64,000 nucleotides of DNA from contig NZ_JASTWE010000003.1 in assembly GCF_030282845.1 (NCBI RefSeq), positions 51,929-115,928 of the forward strand, read 5' to 3'. This document shows, in pieces, positions 1 through 10,126 of this stretch. Position 1 is the stretch's first letter, and each line of letters opens with the position of its first letter. The notes under the pieces are model-generated. The model ran no database searches and had not been told where the DNA came from. It saw only the letters and a list, made by a program, of their open reading frames with translations. Both the position numbers and the translations under genes were made by a program. The DNA is from Pseudodesulfovibrio pelocollis (lineage in GTDB: Bacteria > Desulfobacterota > Desulfovibrionia > Desulfovibrionales > Desulfovibrionaceae).

Positions 1-622
1 CCAGGACCAGCGCATTGGCCAGATCATCGTCCCCGGCCTGCACGGCGGAATAAACGGCCAGGGACAGGGTCTGGGTGCGGCCCGGCAGGTTGCCCGCCAC
101 CATCAGGGTGGCCCCGAACTCGCCCATGGCCCGGGCAAAGGCGAGCATGGTCCCGGCCAGCACGCCGCGCATGGCCAGGGGGAGCGACACGCGCAGGAAC
201 ACGGCCAGTTCGCCCTGGCCCAGGGTGCGGGCCGCGTCCTCATAGTGCCTGCCCACCCCCTCCAGCGCGGCCCTGGCCGACTTGAACACCAGCGGGAAGG
301 CGGCCACGGCGGCAGCGATGACCGCGCCCTGCCAGGTGAAGACCAGGGTGATGTCGAATGTCTCCTTGAGCCACCCGCCCACCATCCCCCGGCGGCCGAT
401 GACCACCAGCAGATAATAGCCCAGCACCGTGGGCGGCATGACCAGCGGGAGCGTACACAGGGCGTCCACCAGATCGCGGCCGGGGAATTTGCTCCTCGAC
501 AGGACATAGGCAGCGGCGATGCCCAGCGCGGCTGCCACTGCGGTGGCCAGCCCGGCCACCTTGAGCGTGAGCAGGAGCGGTTCCATGAACCGGGCCTCAA
601 GCAGTCGATGCAGAATATCCAT
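1..622 (-). CDS. modB: Molybdate ABC transporter permease (ModB), 3' end cut by window edge
   Basis: Inner-membrane permease of a molybdate/tungstate-type ABC importer; it would work with a periplasmic ModA and an ATPase ModC lying outside the window. About 207 residues are visible, with alternating hydrophobic segments and the cytoplasmic EAA-type loop (YEDAARTLG, then a Gly about ten residues on) that docks to the ATPase. MPPTVLGYYLL and FARAMGEFGATLMVAGN are typical of ModB. The start ATG at 622 gives MDILHRLLEARFMEP, a normal ModB N terminus. The C terminus runs off the left edge. Sulfate or tungstate permeases are the alternatives, but ModB motifs fit best. Confidence 0.88.
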   Translation of the reverse strand, partial: MDILHRLLEARFMEPLLLTLKVAGLATAVAAALGIAAAYVLSRSKFPGRDLVDALCTLPLVMPPTVLGYYLLVVIGRRGMVGGWLKETFDITLVFTWQGAVIAAAVAAFPLVFKSARAALEGVGRHYEDAARTLGQGELAVFLRVSLPLAMRGVLAGTMLAFARAMGEFGATLMVAGNLPGRTQTLSLAVYSAVQAGDDDLANALVL

Positions 623-938
623 GGTCGTTGGTCCACTCCTTGACGTTCCCTCGGACAGTCGCGCCAGTGTCACCCTAATCACAAGCCGTGCCAATGGGAA
701 GGATTCATGCATTCAGGCAGGTTGGCGATACGACGCCGCAGGGAGCAGCAACGCTCACGACAAAATCGTCTGACATGACACACAAAAACGTATGCGCAGA
801 CATTTCTGTAGCCAAAGAATGGCGGGTCGCTAGGGACAGCCGGGAATTCGCTGCGTTTGCCCTGTCCACCCGCCAGCCGGTCTTGTCATCCCTCGCCGAC
901 CGGGCTATCCCTGTGGCTCCACTTTGACCGGAGCGTAC
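623..938. other. Intergenic region between divergent modB and mntP
   Basis: About 316 bases with no convincing gene. It must hold the divergent promoters of modB and mntP. I see no consensus sigma-70 pair and no recognisable yybP-ykoY manganese riboswitch or Moco motif. The one clear structure is the two-part hairpin at 820-875, listed separately. Confidence 0.5.
820..875 (+). promoter_or_regulatory. Two-segment hairpin in the mntP leader
   Basis: TGGCGGGT (820-827) is the exact complement of ACCCGCCA (868-875). Inside it GGACAG (834-839) pairs with CTGTCC (862-867), leaving a six-base one-sided bulge and a 22-base loop. The structure ends 63 bases before the mntP ATG, so it may be in the transcript leader. 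It does not match the known manganese riboswitch as I remember its conserved core. Confidence 0.4.
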
Positions 939-1517
939 ATGGGACCCATCGAACTCTTCATCATCGCCGTGGCCCTGGCCATGGACGCCTTTGCCGTGGC
1001 CGTGGCCACCGGCGTGGCCCTCAGGACCGTCAGCCCGCGCCAGACCTTCCGCCTCGCCTGGCATTTCGGCCTGTTCCAGGCGCTGATGCCGATCCTGGGC
1101 TGGTCCCTGGGCCTCACGGTGCGCGACCACATCGAGGCCTACGACCACTGGATCGCCTTTGGCCTGCTGACCTACATCGGGGTCAAGATGATCCGCGAGG
1201 CCTTTGAGGAAGAAAAGCAGGGCCGGGGCGACCCCACCAGGGGATTCTCGCTGGTCATGCTCTCGGTGGCCACGAGCATCGACGCCCTGGCCGTGGGCCT
1301 GAGCCTGTCCATGCTCGGGGTGTCGGTGTGGTGGCCCGCCCTGGTCATCGGGCTGGTGGCCCTGGCCTTCACCGCCGCGGGCCTGCACCTGGGCAAGACC
1401 GTGGCCCGGGCAGAGCGCATCGGCACCTGCTCGGAGCTATTGGGCGGCACCATCCTCATCGCCATCGGCCTGAACATTCTGCGCGAGCACGGCGCGCTGG
1501 ACTTCCTGCTCTCCTGA
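939..1517 (+). CDS. mntP: Manganese efflux pump MntP
   Basis: Exports Mn(II) across the inner membrane. The 192-residue protein is the usual family length and is almost wholly hydrophobic, with about six membrane segments arranged as two repeats. Each repeat has a conserved membrane Asp: LAMDAFAVAVATG (Asp16) and SIDALAVGLSLSM (Asp115), the positions known to matter in the family. I chose the ATG at 939, preceded by GGAG five bases upstream, over an in-frame TTG at 924 without a good ribosome site. The gene converges on the signalling operon with only 14 bases between stops. Confidence 0.9.
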   Translation: MGPIELFIIAVALAMDAFAVAVATGVALRTVSPRQTFRLAWHFGLFQALMPILGWSLGLTVRDHIEAYDHWIAFGLLTYIGVKMIREAFEEEKQGRGDPTRGFSLVMLSVATSIDALAVGLSLSMLGVSVWWPALVIGLVALAFTAAGLHLGKTVARAERIGTCSELLGGTILIAIGLNILREHGALDFLLS

Positions 1518-1531
1518 CCCGGGAGCCTGCC

Positions 1532-2656
1532 TCAGCCCTCCACCGGCACCAGAACCCGCAGCCGCCCGGGCAGCCGCTTGGCCTTGGCGAAGTTGTCCAG
1601 GCGCATCAGCGCCGTCTCGGTGATCTCCGTGCCCTCGGCCATGATATGGACCTTGTCCAGGCTCCAGAGCGGTTCATCGAGGATCATGCCCTGGCGCATA
1701 TCGGCAAGCGCCACCTCGCGCCGGATATAGCCGTCGCCCCCGGCCGTGCCCAGTTCCAGCACGTCGAGCACGCGGGGGTCGTAGACGCCGGTGCGGGCAC
1801 GCAGGGCGTCGATGGCGTCCTGCTTGTCCATGCCCTGCTCGACCAGGGCGTCGTAATCGAGACACGCCTTGAGGATGCGCGCCTCCACGGGCAGCATGGG
1901 CGTGTCGGCCAGGGAGTCGTTCTGGTGCAGGATGATCTCGGACACCCGCTCCATCCTGGGGATGTGGGCCAGCATCCTGGCCGTGATGGCCGGGTGGCCG
2001 TCATAGGCCGCCCGCTCCTCCGGGGTCAGGGGCTCGCCCCGGAAGACCTTTTCGAGCACGGTGTCGGTCAGGGTGACGCTCCCCAACTGGCAGAGCATGG
2101 CCGCGAGATCGAGGCTCAGGGTCTGGTTGAGGCCCAGCCGCTGGGCCACGAAGGCGGCCAGCCGCCGGACCCGCTCGCTGCGGCCGAAGGCCGCCGGATT
2201 GACCAGCCCGAGGATGTCGGTGAGCACCTTGATGCTGCCGCGCAGGGTGCCACGCAGCAACTCGCGCTCGGCCACCACCAGGGAATACTGGCGCATGGCC
2301 GCCTCAAGGGTGCGGATCATCTCGTCCATGGAGCAGGGCTTGGTCAGAAACCGAAAGACCGCGCCGTCGTTGACCGCCGCGATGGCCGCCTGAAGATCGG
2401 CGTGGCCCGTGAGCATCACCCGCACGGTGTCTGGCGCCACCGCCTGGACCTTGCGCAGGAAGCGGATGCCGTCCATGCCCGGCATCTTGAGATCCGAGAC
2501 CACCACCGCGTAGGGGCCGAAGAGGCGGAAGCGGTCCAGCCCCTCTTCCGGGCCAAGGGCCGTGTCCACCTTGAACCGACGGCGCAGGGAGACCCGGTAG
2601 GTATCGAGAATGTTCTGCTCGTCATCGACAAAAAGCACCTTGGGTTCGCCGCTCAT
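1532..2656 (-). CDS. Response regulator with degenerate HD-GYP-like output domain
   Basis: Residues 1-120 are a complete receiver: acidic pair in VDDEQ, phospho-acceptor Asp in SDLKMPGMDG, Thr in MLTGH and Lys in LTKPC. The rest is shaped like an RpfG HD-GYP domain but lacks its metal and catalytic residues: LCQLG stands where HDIGK is expected and the second His pair reads LHQND. So c-di-GMP hydrolysis is unlikely and a protein-interaction role is more plausible. A short C-terminal extension ends in LRVLVPVEG. Its start overlaps the stop of the upstream receiver-HDOD gene by four bases (ATGA). It is a paralogue of the protein at 6099-7247. Last gene of the operon. Confidence 0.75.
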   Translation of the reverse strand: MSGEPKVLFVDDEQNILDTYRVSLRRRFKVDTALGPEEGLDRFRLFGPYAVVVSDLKMPGMDGIRFLRKVQAVAPDTVRVMLTGHADLQAAIAAVNDGAVFRFLTKPCSMDEMIRTLEAAMRQYSLVVAERELLRGTLRGSIKVLTDILGLVNPAAFGRSERVRRLAAFVAQRLGLNQTLSLDLAAMLCQLGSVTLTDTVLEKVFRGEPLTPEERAAYDGHPAITARMLAHIPRMERVSEIILHQNDSLADTPMLPVEARILKACLDYDALVEQGMDKQDAIDALRARTGVYDPRVLDVLELGTAGGDGYIRREVALADMRQGMILDEPLWSLDKVHIMAEGTEITETALMRLDNFAKAKRLPGRLRVLVPVEG

Positions 2657-3852
2657 TTTCCCTCCATGTGTCGGCTGCAGGCATCGCGCCAGACCGCATA
2701 GCGGTCAGTCTTGCCCACACCTTCCAGCCAGTCAAGGTCGATGGAGGGAAAGACGTAGGTACCGCCCTGGTCGATCTCGTGTTGCAGGGAGTCGGCCGCG
2801 TGGACCACGAACCCCATGCCGAATCCATGGGCCGAGGCTTCCGGCGAGTGGTGCTCGTTGATGGCCTCCACCACTTCCTTCTTGAAGCCCCAGAGCCCGG
2901 CGAGGTAGGCCCCCACCTCGGCGTGGCTCACCCCCAGCTCGCGCCGCTCGATGGACAGCACCGGCCCCTTGCCCAGGCGCGCCTGCTCGATCACGGGCCG
3001 GTACGCCTCGGGCATCTGGGTGACGAAGACGAGCTTGCCGATGTCGTGCAGGATGCCCGCGATGAAGCACCCCTCCACGAAATCGTCGTCACCCCCTTCA
3101 AGCCCGGCCACTACCTTGGCGCAGTACGCGGTCTGGAGGCTGTGGGTCCACAGCTTGCCGATGGAGTAGCCGGGCACGCCTGAGGCATCGGCCTCGGTGA
3201 GCAGGTGGGCACCGAGAACCAGCCCCTTGAGGGCCTCCACGCCGAGCAGGGCCACGGCATGGGCCGGAGAGGTGATCTTTTCGTAAAAGCCGAAGAACGA
3301 GGAATTGACCACCCGCATCAGGGTGGCGGAGATGCCGATGTCCTTTTCCACCAGCTTGGCGATGCGCCGCAGGTCGGGCTCGCTCCCCTTCAGCTCCCGC
3401 TCGATGCGGATGTAGAGGTCGGGCATGGCGGGCAGCGACTGCAGGCCGGTGACAATGGCGCGCACCGCCTCGTTGTCCAGGATGTGCTTGAGGTCCGTGA
3501 CCCGGCGGATGGTGGCCACCACGGTCTCGGAGCTGCACGGCTTGCTCAGGAACTGGTGGGCGTGCTTGACCGACTTGAGCACCGCCTGCATCTCCGAATA
3601 GCCCGAGAGGATCATGCGCACCGCGCCCGGCTGGCGGCGCTCCACCTCCTTGAGGAAGTCCGCCCCGTCCATTCCCGGCATGCGCATGTCGGCGATGACC
3701 ACGTCGAACTGCTCGCGGTCTATGTATTCAAGGCCCTCCCTGGCGTTGAGGGCGAAGCGGCACGTCCACTCCTTGCGCTTGCCGTAGAGCAGGGTTCGGA
3801 AGCCGTCGAGGATGTTCTGGTCGTCATCCACGAAAAGTATGGTTCGATTCAT
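2653..3852 (-). CDS. Receiver-HDOD signalling protein
   Basis: A 399-residue protein. Residues 1-125 form a canonical receiver (VDDDQN, IADMRMPGMDG, LSGYS, LSKPCS). Residues about 135-335 are an HDOD domain, including VVNSSFFGF and, unlike many HDOD domains, an intact GILHDIGKL motif followed by NEHHSP. HDOD proteins usually act as non-enzymatic signalling modules in motility, chemotaxis or c-di-GMP networks; whether the retained HD residues here bind metal cannot be told. It lies 26 bases downstream of the histidine kinase, which is its probable phosphodonor, and is translationally coupled to the next regulator. Confidence 0.82.
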   Translation of the reverse strand: MNRTILFVDDDQNILDGFRTLLYGKRKEWTCRFALNAREGLEYIDREQFDVVIADMRMPGMDGADFLKEVERRQPGAVRMILSGYSEMQAVLKSVKHAHQFLSKPCSSETVVATIRRVTDLKHILDNEAVRAIVTGLQSLPAMPDLYIRIERELKGSEPDLRRIAKLVEKDIGISATLMRVVNSSFFGFYEKITSPAHAVALLGVEALKGLVLGAHLLTEADASGVPGYSIGKLWTHSLQTAYCAKVVAGLEGGDDDFVEGCFIAGILHDIGKLVFVTQMPEAYRPVIEQARLGKGPVLSIERRELGVSHAEVGAYLAGLWGFKKEVVEAINEHHSPEASAHGFGMGFVVHAADSLQHEIDQGGTYVFPSIDLDWLEGVGKTDRYAVWRDACSRHMEGK

Positions 3853-3878
3853 TGGTCAATCCTTGCTGGTTGCGGGGC

Positions 3879-6050
3879 TCACTCCCCGGCGGGCAGGCGG
3901 ATGATGAAGGTCGTGCCCCTGCCCGGCTCGGATTCCACGTCGATGACGCCGCCGTGCCGCTCCACAATGATGTCGTGCACGATGGCGAGGCCCTGGCCTG
4001 TCCCCTTGCCCACCTCCTTGGTGGTGAAGAAGGGGTTGAATATCTTGTCGCGTATCTCGGGACTGATGCCCGTGCCGGTGTCGGCGATGGAGATGATCAC
4101 CTCGCGGTCGCCCCGGCGGGTGGCGATGGTGATGGTCCCCTTTTCCCCTGAATTGCCCACCACGTCGCCAATGGCCTGGGCCGCGTTGACCAGGATGTTC
4201 AGGAACACCTGGTTGATGTCGCCGGGCAGGCACTGGACCATGGGCAGGGCGTCGAAGTCCGTGACCACTTCGGCCACGTACTTCCACTCGTTCTTGGCCA
4301 CGATGATGGTGTTTTCCAGGGCCGCGTTGATGTCCACGGCCTTCTTCTCGCCGTCGCCGGGGTGGGCGAAGTTCTTCATGGCCCGGACGATGGTGGCCAC
4401 GCGCTTGGTGCCGCCCAGGGCGCGCTCGCACGCCTTGGGCACCTCTTCGAGCACGAAATCGAGATCAGCGGTTTCGCCGAGGGCGTCGATGCGTTCCACC
4501 AGATCGGCCCGGAACCCGGCCTCGCGGCAGGCCGCAGCCAGCTGGGCCTGGGCTTCCAGCACCGCCGCCACCTCGGCAAAGGCCTCCTTGACGAAGAGAA
4601 CGCTGTCGCCCACGTACTGGATGGGGGTGTTGATCTCATGGGCGATGCCCGAGGCCAGTTCGCCCACGGATTCGAGCTTCTGGGCGATGTGCAGCCGCCG
4701 CTCCAGGTTCTTGCGCTCGGTGATGTCAAGGACGATGACCCCGATGTGGTCCTCGCCCCGCAACTCCATGGGCACCAGATACCGGGCCACGGGAAAGGAC
4801 TGCCCGTCGGTGTGCCGGGCAACGCCCTCCACGTAGGTGTTGTTCCTGATGGCCCGGGGGCAGAGCAGGTCCTCAAGCTGGTCCGCGACATTGGCAAAGG
4901 CCTCGGAACACGGCCTGTCCGCCAACTGCCAGGGCGAGAACCCGAACATGGCGTGGACCACGCTGTTTGACTTGACCACATGCCCGGTGCGCGGATTGAG
5001 GATGAAGAAGGCCGCGCCGATGCCCTCCAGCAGGGCCGACACCAGCTGGCCGGACTCCCGGGCCTCGATCTCGGACTCGCGCCGCTCGCGGATCTCTATG
5101 GAGAGTTGCACGGTGCGCATCTTGAGGTCCGCCGTGCGCTTCTCCACCTCCTTCTCCAGTTCGTCGCGCAGGGCCTGGAGCCTGACGTTGGGCACGATGT
5201 AGAGCTTGTTGCCGACAAGATGGATGACGAACATGAGCAGGAGCGCCCCCACCCCCAGGGTGGCAACCATGCCTGCGGCCAGGGTGCGCATCTGGCTGTC
5301 CTCCTCGCCGTCGGGGATGGCGACCTCAAGTGAGACACCCCGGTAGGCAGTGTCCTGCCGGAAGACACTCACCGGCTCCGAGACCGGCGCGGAAGCGATG
5401 ACGGGCACGCCATTGAGCAGGATGGACACCCCCGCCGAACCGTTGCCCGTCAGCCACGCCTGGCCGGGGTCCAGGGGCACGAAGGCGCAGAGCAGGCCCG
5501 CCGGGAGCCCCCCCCGCAGCACCGGCATGGCGAGCCGCCACAGGTTCACGCCGTCGCGGTCCATGACCAGGGACACGGTGCCCGATTGGGCGGCCACAAG
5601 CTCGTCAAAGGTCCTTCCGCGCGGCACCAGGGCTTTGGCCCGGCGGTCTGTCGCATGGAGCGGGAAGCCGTCTGCGTCCTGAAGGGTGAAGGCCGCGTGG
5701 CTGTCAAGCAGGAACAGGGAGTGCATGATCCCCTTGAGCCGGTCACCCTCGCCCGGCCGGGCCAGCCCCTCGGCCAGGGCCGGCAGCCGGGAGAACTCGC
5801 CCAGCAGGACCAGCCCGGCCGACTGGTGGGCCTCCAGCGCCTGCCTGCGAAAATCCAGCTCGCAGCGGGCACGCTCGGCCTGCATCCGCCGCGCCTTGCC
5901 ATCGATGAAATGAAAAATGACGTACAGCCCCACCGCCAACTGGAACAGGAAAAAACCGACCACGCCCCAATTGAACAGCCTGGACAGGGAAACCTGTCCG
6001 CCTTTGTCCGTCACCGCACCGGCCTTGTCGTGGGTGTCCGCATTCGTCAT
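3879..6050 (-). CDS. Membrane PAS-domain sensor histidine kinase
   Basis: A 723-residue inner-membrane kinase. Membrane helix 1 is near residues 27-48 and helix 2 near 257-280, enclosing a periplasmic sensor of about 205 residues with no recognised ligand signature. After a charged coiled coil comes a PAS domain (starting around VSALLEGIGAAFFILNP). The H-box SGIAHEINTPIQYV has the phospho-accepting His near residue 470. The ATPase domain shows the N-box NILVNAAQAI and G-boxes DTGTGISPEI and GKGTGQGLAIV. It is second in an operon with three receiver proteins, so it probably phosphorylates more than one of them. Confidence 0.88.
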   Translation of the reverse strand: MTNADTHDKAGAVTDKGGQVSLSRLFNWGVVGFFLFQLAVGLYVIFHFIDGKARRMQAERARCELDFRRQALEAHQSAGLVLLGEFSRLPALAEGLARPGEGDRLKGIMHSLFLLDSHAAFTLQDADGFPLHATDRRAKALVPRGRTFDELVAAQSGTVSLVMDRDGVNLWRLAMPVLRGGLPAGLLCAFVPLDPGQAWLTGNGSAGVSILLNGVPVIASAPVSEPVSVFRQDTAYRGVSLEVAIPDGEEDSQMRTLAAGMVATLGVGALLLMFVIHLVGNKLYIVPNVRLQALRDELEKEVEKRTADLKMRTVQLSIEIRERRESEIEARESGQLVSALLEGIGAAFFILNPRTGHVVKSNSVVHAMFGFSPWQLADRPCSEAFANVADQLEDLLCPRAIRNNTYVEGVARHTDGQSFPVARYLVPMELRGEDHIGVIVLDITERKNLERRLHIAQKLESVGELASGIAHEINTPIQYVGDSVLFVKEAFAEVAAVLEAQAQLAAACREAGFRADLVERIDALGETADLDFVLEEVPKACERALGGTKRVATIVRAMKNFAHPGDGEKKAVDINAALENTIIVAKNEWKYVAEVVTDFDALPMVQCLPGDINQVFLNILVNAAQAIGDVVGNSGEKGTITIATRRGDREVIISIADTGTGISPEIRDKIFNPFFTTKEVGKGTGQGLAIVHDIIVERHGGVIDVESEPGRGTTFIIRLPAGE

Positions 6051-6098
6051 TGATTCGCACCTGCCTGATGAGTGTTCCCGGCCACGCGGTCCGGACCG

Positions 6099-7247
6099 TT
6101 ATCCCCGCTGCTCGGGCACGAGCACCTTGAAGGGCTGGCGAATGGTGCCGCGCAACTGAAACGCCTTGAGCTTGGCGATGATGCTGTGGGTCACCTCCAT
6201 GCTCTTGCGGCAGAGCACCAGCCCTGACGCGTCCGTCACCGGCTCGTCCAGGATGATGCCGGGCCACAGCTCGTCGATGGTCATCTCGGCCAGGGAGTAG
6301 TGGGCCTCCTTGCCGAGGCTTCCCTCCAGATAGTAGAGCAGCTCGGGATCATACCGGTCGATGTGCTCCTCCAGGGCGGCAAAGGCAGCGCTGGGTTTGC
6401 CCGTGCGCATCAGGGCCGTGTCGTAGTCGAGCACCAGCTTGAGCATCCTGGACCCCAGGGGAATGGCCTCCCCCTTGACCGAATCCAGGGGAACGCCCGT
6501 GCCGTCGTAGTTCTTTTCCTGGTAGGCGATGATCTGGGCGACCTTTTCCATGCGCGGAATCTTCTTGAGCATCTCTGCCCCGAGGGTCGGGTGCATGGCG
6601 AAGAGTTGCAGCTCCTCGCCCTCCAGCGGCCGCCCCGCCTGGAGCTTGGCCAGGGTCCTGTCCGGCAGCAGGATGCAGCCGAGCTGGGAGAGCATTCCGG
6701 CCATTTCATAGAGCCAGCCGGTCTTCAGATTCATCTGCTCCACCAGGTAGCCCATGTGGCGCTTGATCCGCTGCGAGCGGCCAAAGGCCTCGGGATTGAC
6801 CAGGGAGACGATCTCGGTGAGCAGTTCCACCGTGCCCTTGAGGGTCTGATTGAGCAGCACCTTTTCGGCCACCACCAGCCGGTGCTGGCGCAACGCCGCA
6901 TTGATGGCGCGCTCCAGGTCGTCCAGCGGGCAGGGCTTGAGCAGAAAGCGGTAGAGCTGGCCCCGGTTGACCGCGTCCATGGCCAGGGTGAAGTCGCCAT
7001 GGCCGGTGAGCATGATGCGCACCGTGGTCGGGGCCAGGGTCTGGATCTCGGCGAGCAGGTCCATGCCCGATTTGCCCGGCATCTTCTGGTCCGAGACCAC
7101 CACGGCGTATTTCTCGCCGGACTTGATCTTGTCCAGGGCCTCGTCCGCGCCCTCGGCCAAGTCGAGTTCGAACTTCTTGCGGAAGCTGGCCCGGAAGGTC
7201 TTGAGGATGTTCGGGTCGTCGTCAACAAACAGTACACGTTCGGCCAT
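6099..7247 (-). CDS. Response regulator with HD-GYP-like domain, catalytic residues lost
   Basis: 382 residues. A full receiver (VDDDPN, SDQKMPGKSG, LTGHG, LLKPC) is followed by an HD-GYP-shaped domain. The GYP segment is still recognisable as YDGTGVP followed by KGEAIPLGSRML, but the HD motif reads MLSQLG and the His pair is AYQEK, so metal binding is doubtful. The C-terminal extension matches that of the 1532-2656 protein (ILDEP, then KVLVP near the end). I start it at ATG 7247, which has GAGG seven bases upstream and gives MAERVLFVDDD, instead of an earlier start that adds a non-conserved 38-residue leader. First gene of the operon. Confidence 0.78.
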   Translation of the reverse strand: MAERVLFVDDDPNILKTFRASFRKKFELDLAEGADEALDKIKSGEKYAVVVSDQKMPGKSGMDLLAEIQTLAPTTVRIMLTGHGDFTLAMDAVNRGQLYRFLLKPCPLDDLERAINAALRQHRLVVAEKVLLNQTLKGTVELLTEIVSLVNPEAFGRSQRIKRHMGYLVEQMNLKTGWLYEMAGMLSQLGCILLPDRTLAKLQAGRPLEGEELQLFAMHPTLGAEMLKKIPRMEKVAQIIAYQEKNYDGTGVPLDSVKGEAIPLGSRMLKLVLDYDTALMRTGKPSAAFAALEEHIDRYDPELLYYLEGSLGKEAHYSLAEMTIDELWPGIILDEPVTDASGLVLCRKSMEVTHSIIAKLKAFQLRGTIRQPFKVLVPEQRG

Positions 7248-7337
7248 GCGGACCTCGCTCCCACCGCGCCCGCCGCCAAGGGCGCGAAAAAGGTTTCCGA
7301 CAGAAGGAGACCATAGAACAATCTGTGTCATTTGGGA

Positions 7338-7343
7338 ATTATA
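7338..7343 (-). promoter_or_regulatory. -10 box for the minus-strand signalling operon
   Basis: A perfect TATAAT on the minus strand about 90 bases upstream of the 7247 start, preceded by TGCT, which resembles an extended -10. No good -35 hexamer lies 17 bases upstream, so strength is uncertain. Confidence 0.4.
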
Positions 7344-7486
7344 AGCAAGCCGTGGCGACAAAATTTCGATTCCGGCCCCCGGGGAGCCCGCGTTTGGCGT
7401 TGTCCCCGGCCGCGTTTGCCGGTATGGCTGGGCAGACCGGCGGCCACCCTGACAGTGGCCGCGCCCGGACGCGAGGTGAACGTCCC

Positions 7487-8884
<1,398 letters not shown>

Positions 8885-8907
8885 GTCCCGCCCGGCAAGT
8901 CCTGAAA

Positions 8908-8932
8908 GTTCCTCTTTTCCAAAAACAGGAAC
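8908..8932. repeat. Accessory inverted repeat GTTCCT-N13-AGGAAC
   Basis: GTTCCT (8908-8913) and AGGAAC (8927-8932) are exact complements just after the activator 1 stop. They use the same GGAAC/GTTCC half-sites as the main upstream site at 9050-9070 and may be an additional binding site. Confidence 0.4.
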
Positions 8933-9049
8933 AAAAATTTCTTATTCCGATTCAACACACTGTGATAAATGATGTTTTTTCAATCGGATCAGCAGCATTC
9001 CCCGCGCACCACGCCCATGACGCCCCGGCAGGGGCCACCGCCGAGGCAA

Positions 9050-9070
9050 ACAGGAACCAGCAGTTCCTGT
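9050..9070 (+). promoter_or_regulatory. Putative upstream activator site 1 (GGAAC-N5-GTTCC)
   Basis: Perfect palindrome ACAGGAAC-CAGCA-GTTCCTGT. Its core GGAAC-N5-GTTCC, including the GCA before the second half, recurs at 24070-24084 upstream of the second sigma-54 promoter. Here 56 bases separate the core from the -24 GG. This is the arrangement expected of an enhancer-binding-protein site; binding by activator 1 is inferred. Confidence 0.65.
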
Positions 9071-9122
9071 GCGCGCCCCCTTTCCCACTGTCTTATCTTT
9101 TTATTTCATACCTTTGCGCCCG

Positions 9123-9138
9123 TGGCACGGTGTCTGCT
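9123..9138 (+). promoter_or_regulatory. Sigma-54 promoter of locus 1
   Basis: TGGCACGGTGTCTGCT matches the -24/-12 consensus TGGCACG-N4-TTGCW, with GG at 9124-9125 and GC at 9136-9137 exactly ten bases apart. Transcription would start near 9149, about 26 bases before the first gene. Confidence 0.8.
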
Positions 9139-9174
9139 TATTGGAGCCGTCCGCCATGGCAGCGGGAGGAGATC

Positions 9175-9450
9175 ATGCAGCACCACGCCGACGCCACATC
9201 TGCCCGCAGGGAGACCATCAGCGGATTCATCGTGCCCATGCAGTGGGACGAGCAGTTCCGCGTGACCGAGGTGCTCATCGCCTGCGAGGCCGAGCGAGAC
9301 GTGCAGGTGGCCAATCTGCACACCTTTCCGGATCTGGTCTCGCTGGCCCGCACCCGGGCGTCTGTCACCGGCACCGTGCGCCGCGTGGGCAACGTGGAGA
9401 CCATTCATGTGGAGAGCTTCACCCCCGTGGAAGCCATGGAGCCCCGGTAG
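9175..9450 (+). CDS. Small conserved protein A, first gene of sigma-54 operon 1
   Basis: 91 residues, soluble, no signal peptide. Not a family I can name. It aligns over its length with the 104-residue protein at 24195: shared features are RET near residue 11, I-P followed by WD, LAC/IAC, NL, an L-x-x-L stretch, the VTGTV/LTGSV pair and a closing V-S/F-x-PV. The alternation of short hydrophobic strands with a G-x-V turn suggests a small beta-barrel (OB-like), which is inference. Ribosome site GGGAGGA lies four bases before the ATG. It is the promoter-proximal gene under the 9123 sigma-54 promoter. Confidence 0.75.
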   Translation: MQHHADATSARRETISGFIVPMQWDEQFRVTEVLIACEAERDVQVANLHTFPDLVSLARTRASVTGTVRRVGNVETIHVESFTPVEAMEPR

Positions 9451-9527
9451 CCCATGCCGTCCTGGACCGATATGGCCAGGCGGGCAGTGTCTCCCGTCCC
9501 CCTCAACCAAAGCACCGCCCGGGCGGC

Positions 9528-10103
9528 ATGAACATCATGGATAACGCCATCACCGATCAGGACAGCAGGCAGACGACCGAGTGCGAGGTGCGCATATCGA
9601 CCGGGGTGGCCCCGGAGGATGTGGAATCCCTGCTCGACATGGCCGCCGCCTGCGGCATGTTCAACAACGACGAACTGAGCACCGCCGAGGGCATGGTCTG
9701 GGACTGCGCCTATCAGGGCGACAGCGATGCCTGCCGCTTCATTCAGGCCAGGACCAACGAAACGGACGGCGACACTCTGGCAGGGTTTCTCTGCTACGGC
9801 GCCATCGCCCAGTGGCCCGACAGCTTCGAGCTCATCGGCATCTCGGTGACGCCCCGGCTCCAGCGCCAGGGCATCGGCTCGGCCATGCTCGCCGAGATGG
9901 AGCGCCAGGCGGCGGCCAGGGGAGCCAAACGCATCCTCGTCGAGACCGAAGGCGGACGGACCTTCGAGGCCGCCCGCACGTTTTACGAAGCCAACGGCTA
10001 CGACAGGGAAGACAGATTCCTTCGACAATTCATTCCCAAGGAGGGCGGCGTGGTCTACCGCAAGGACTTCGAGTCCGACGCCCAAGAACGCCAGCCCCAA
10101 TAA
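9528..10103 (+). CDS. GNAT-family N-acetyltransferase, locus 1
   Basis: 191 residues. The acetyl-CoA motif is TPRLQRQGIGSAML, followed by the family's C-terminal TFEAARTFYEANGY. It resembles the GNAT at 28202 of locus 2 in the N-terminal EDV...LAA segment, the acidic region and the closing residues before V-Y, so the two are probable paralogues. Substrate unknown; an amino acid or small amine is plausible given the lysine aminomutase of the sister locus. ATG 9528 is used; a second ATG at 9537 is possible. It lies 77 bases after small protein A. Confidence 0.82.
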   Translation: MNIMDNAITDQDSRQTTECEVRISTGVAPEDVESLLDMAAACGMFNNDELSTAEGMVWDCAYQGDSDACRFIQARTNETDGDTLAGFLCYGAIAQWPDSFELIGISVTPRLQRQGIGSAMLAEMERQAAARGAKRILVETEGGRTFEAARTFYEANGYDREDRFLRQFIPKEGGVVYRKDFESDAQERQPQ

Positions 10104-10126
10104 CGGACACAGGGAGAACAAGCGAC

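Noticed and set aside
623..938. yybP-ykoY manganese riboswitch before mntP
   Set aside because: The conserved core of that class is not visible; only an unrelated hairpin is present.
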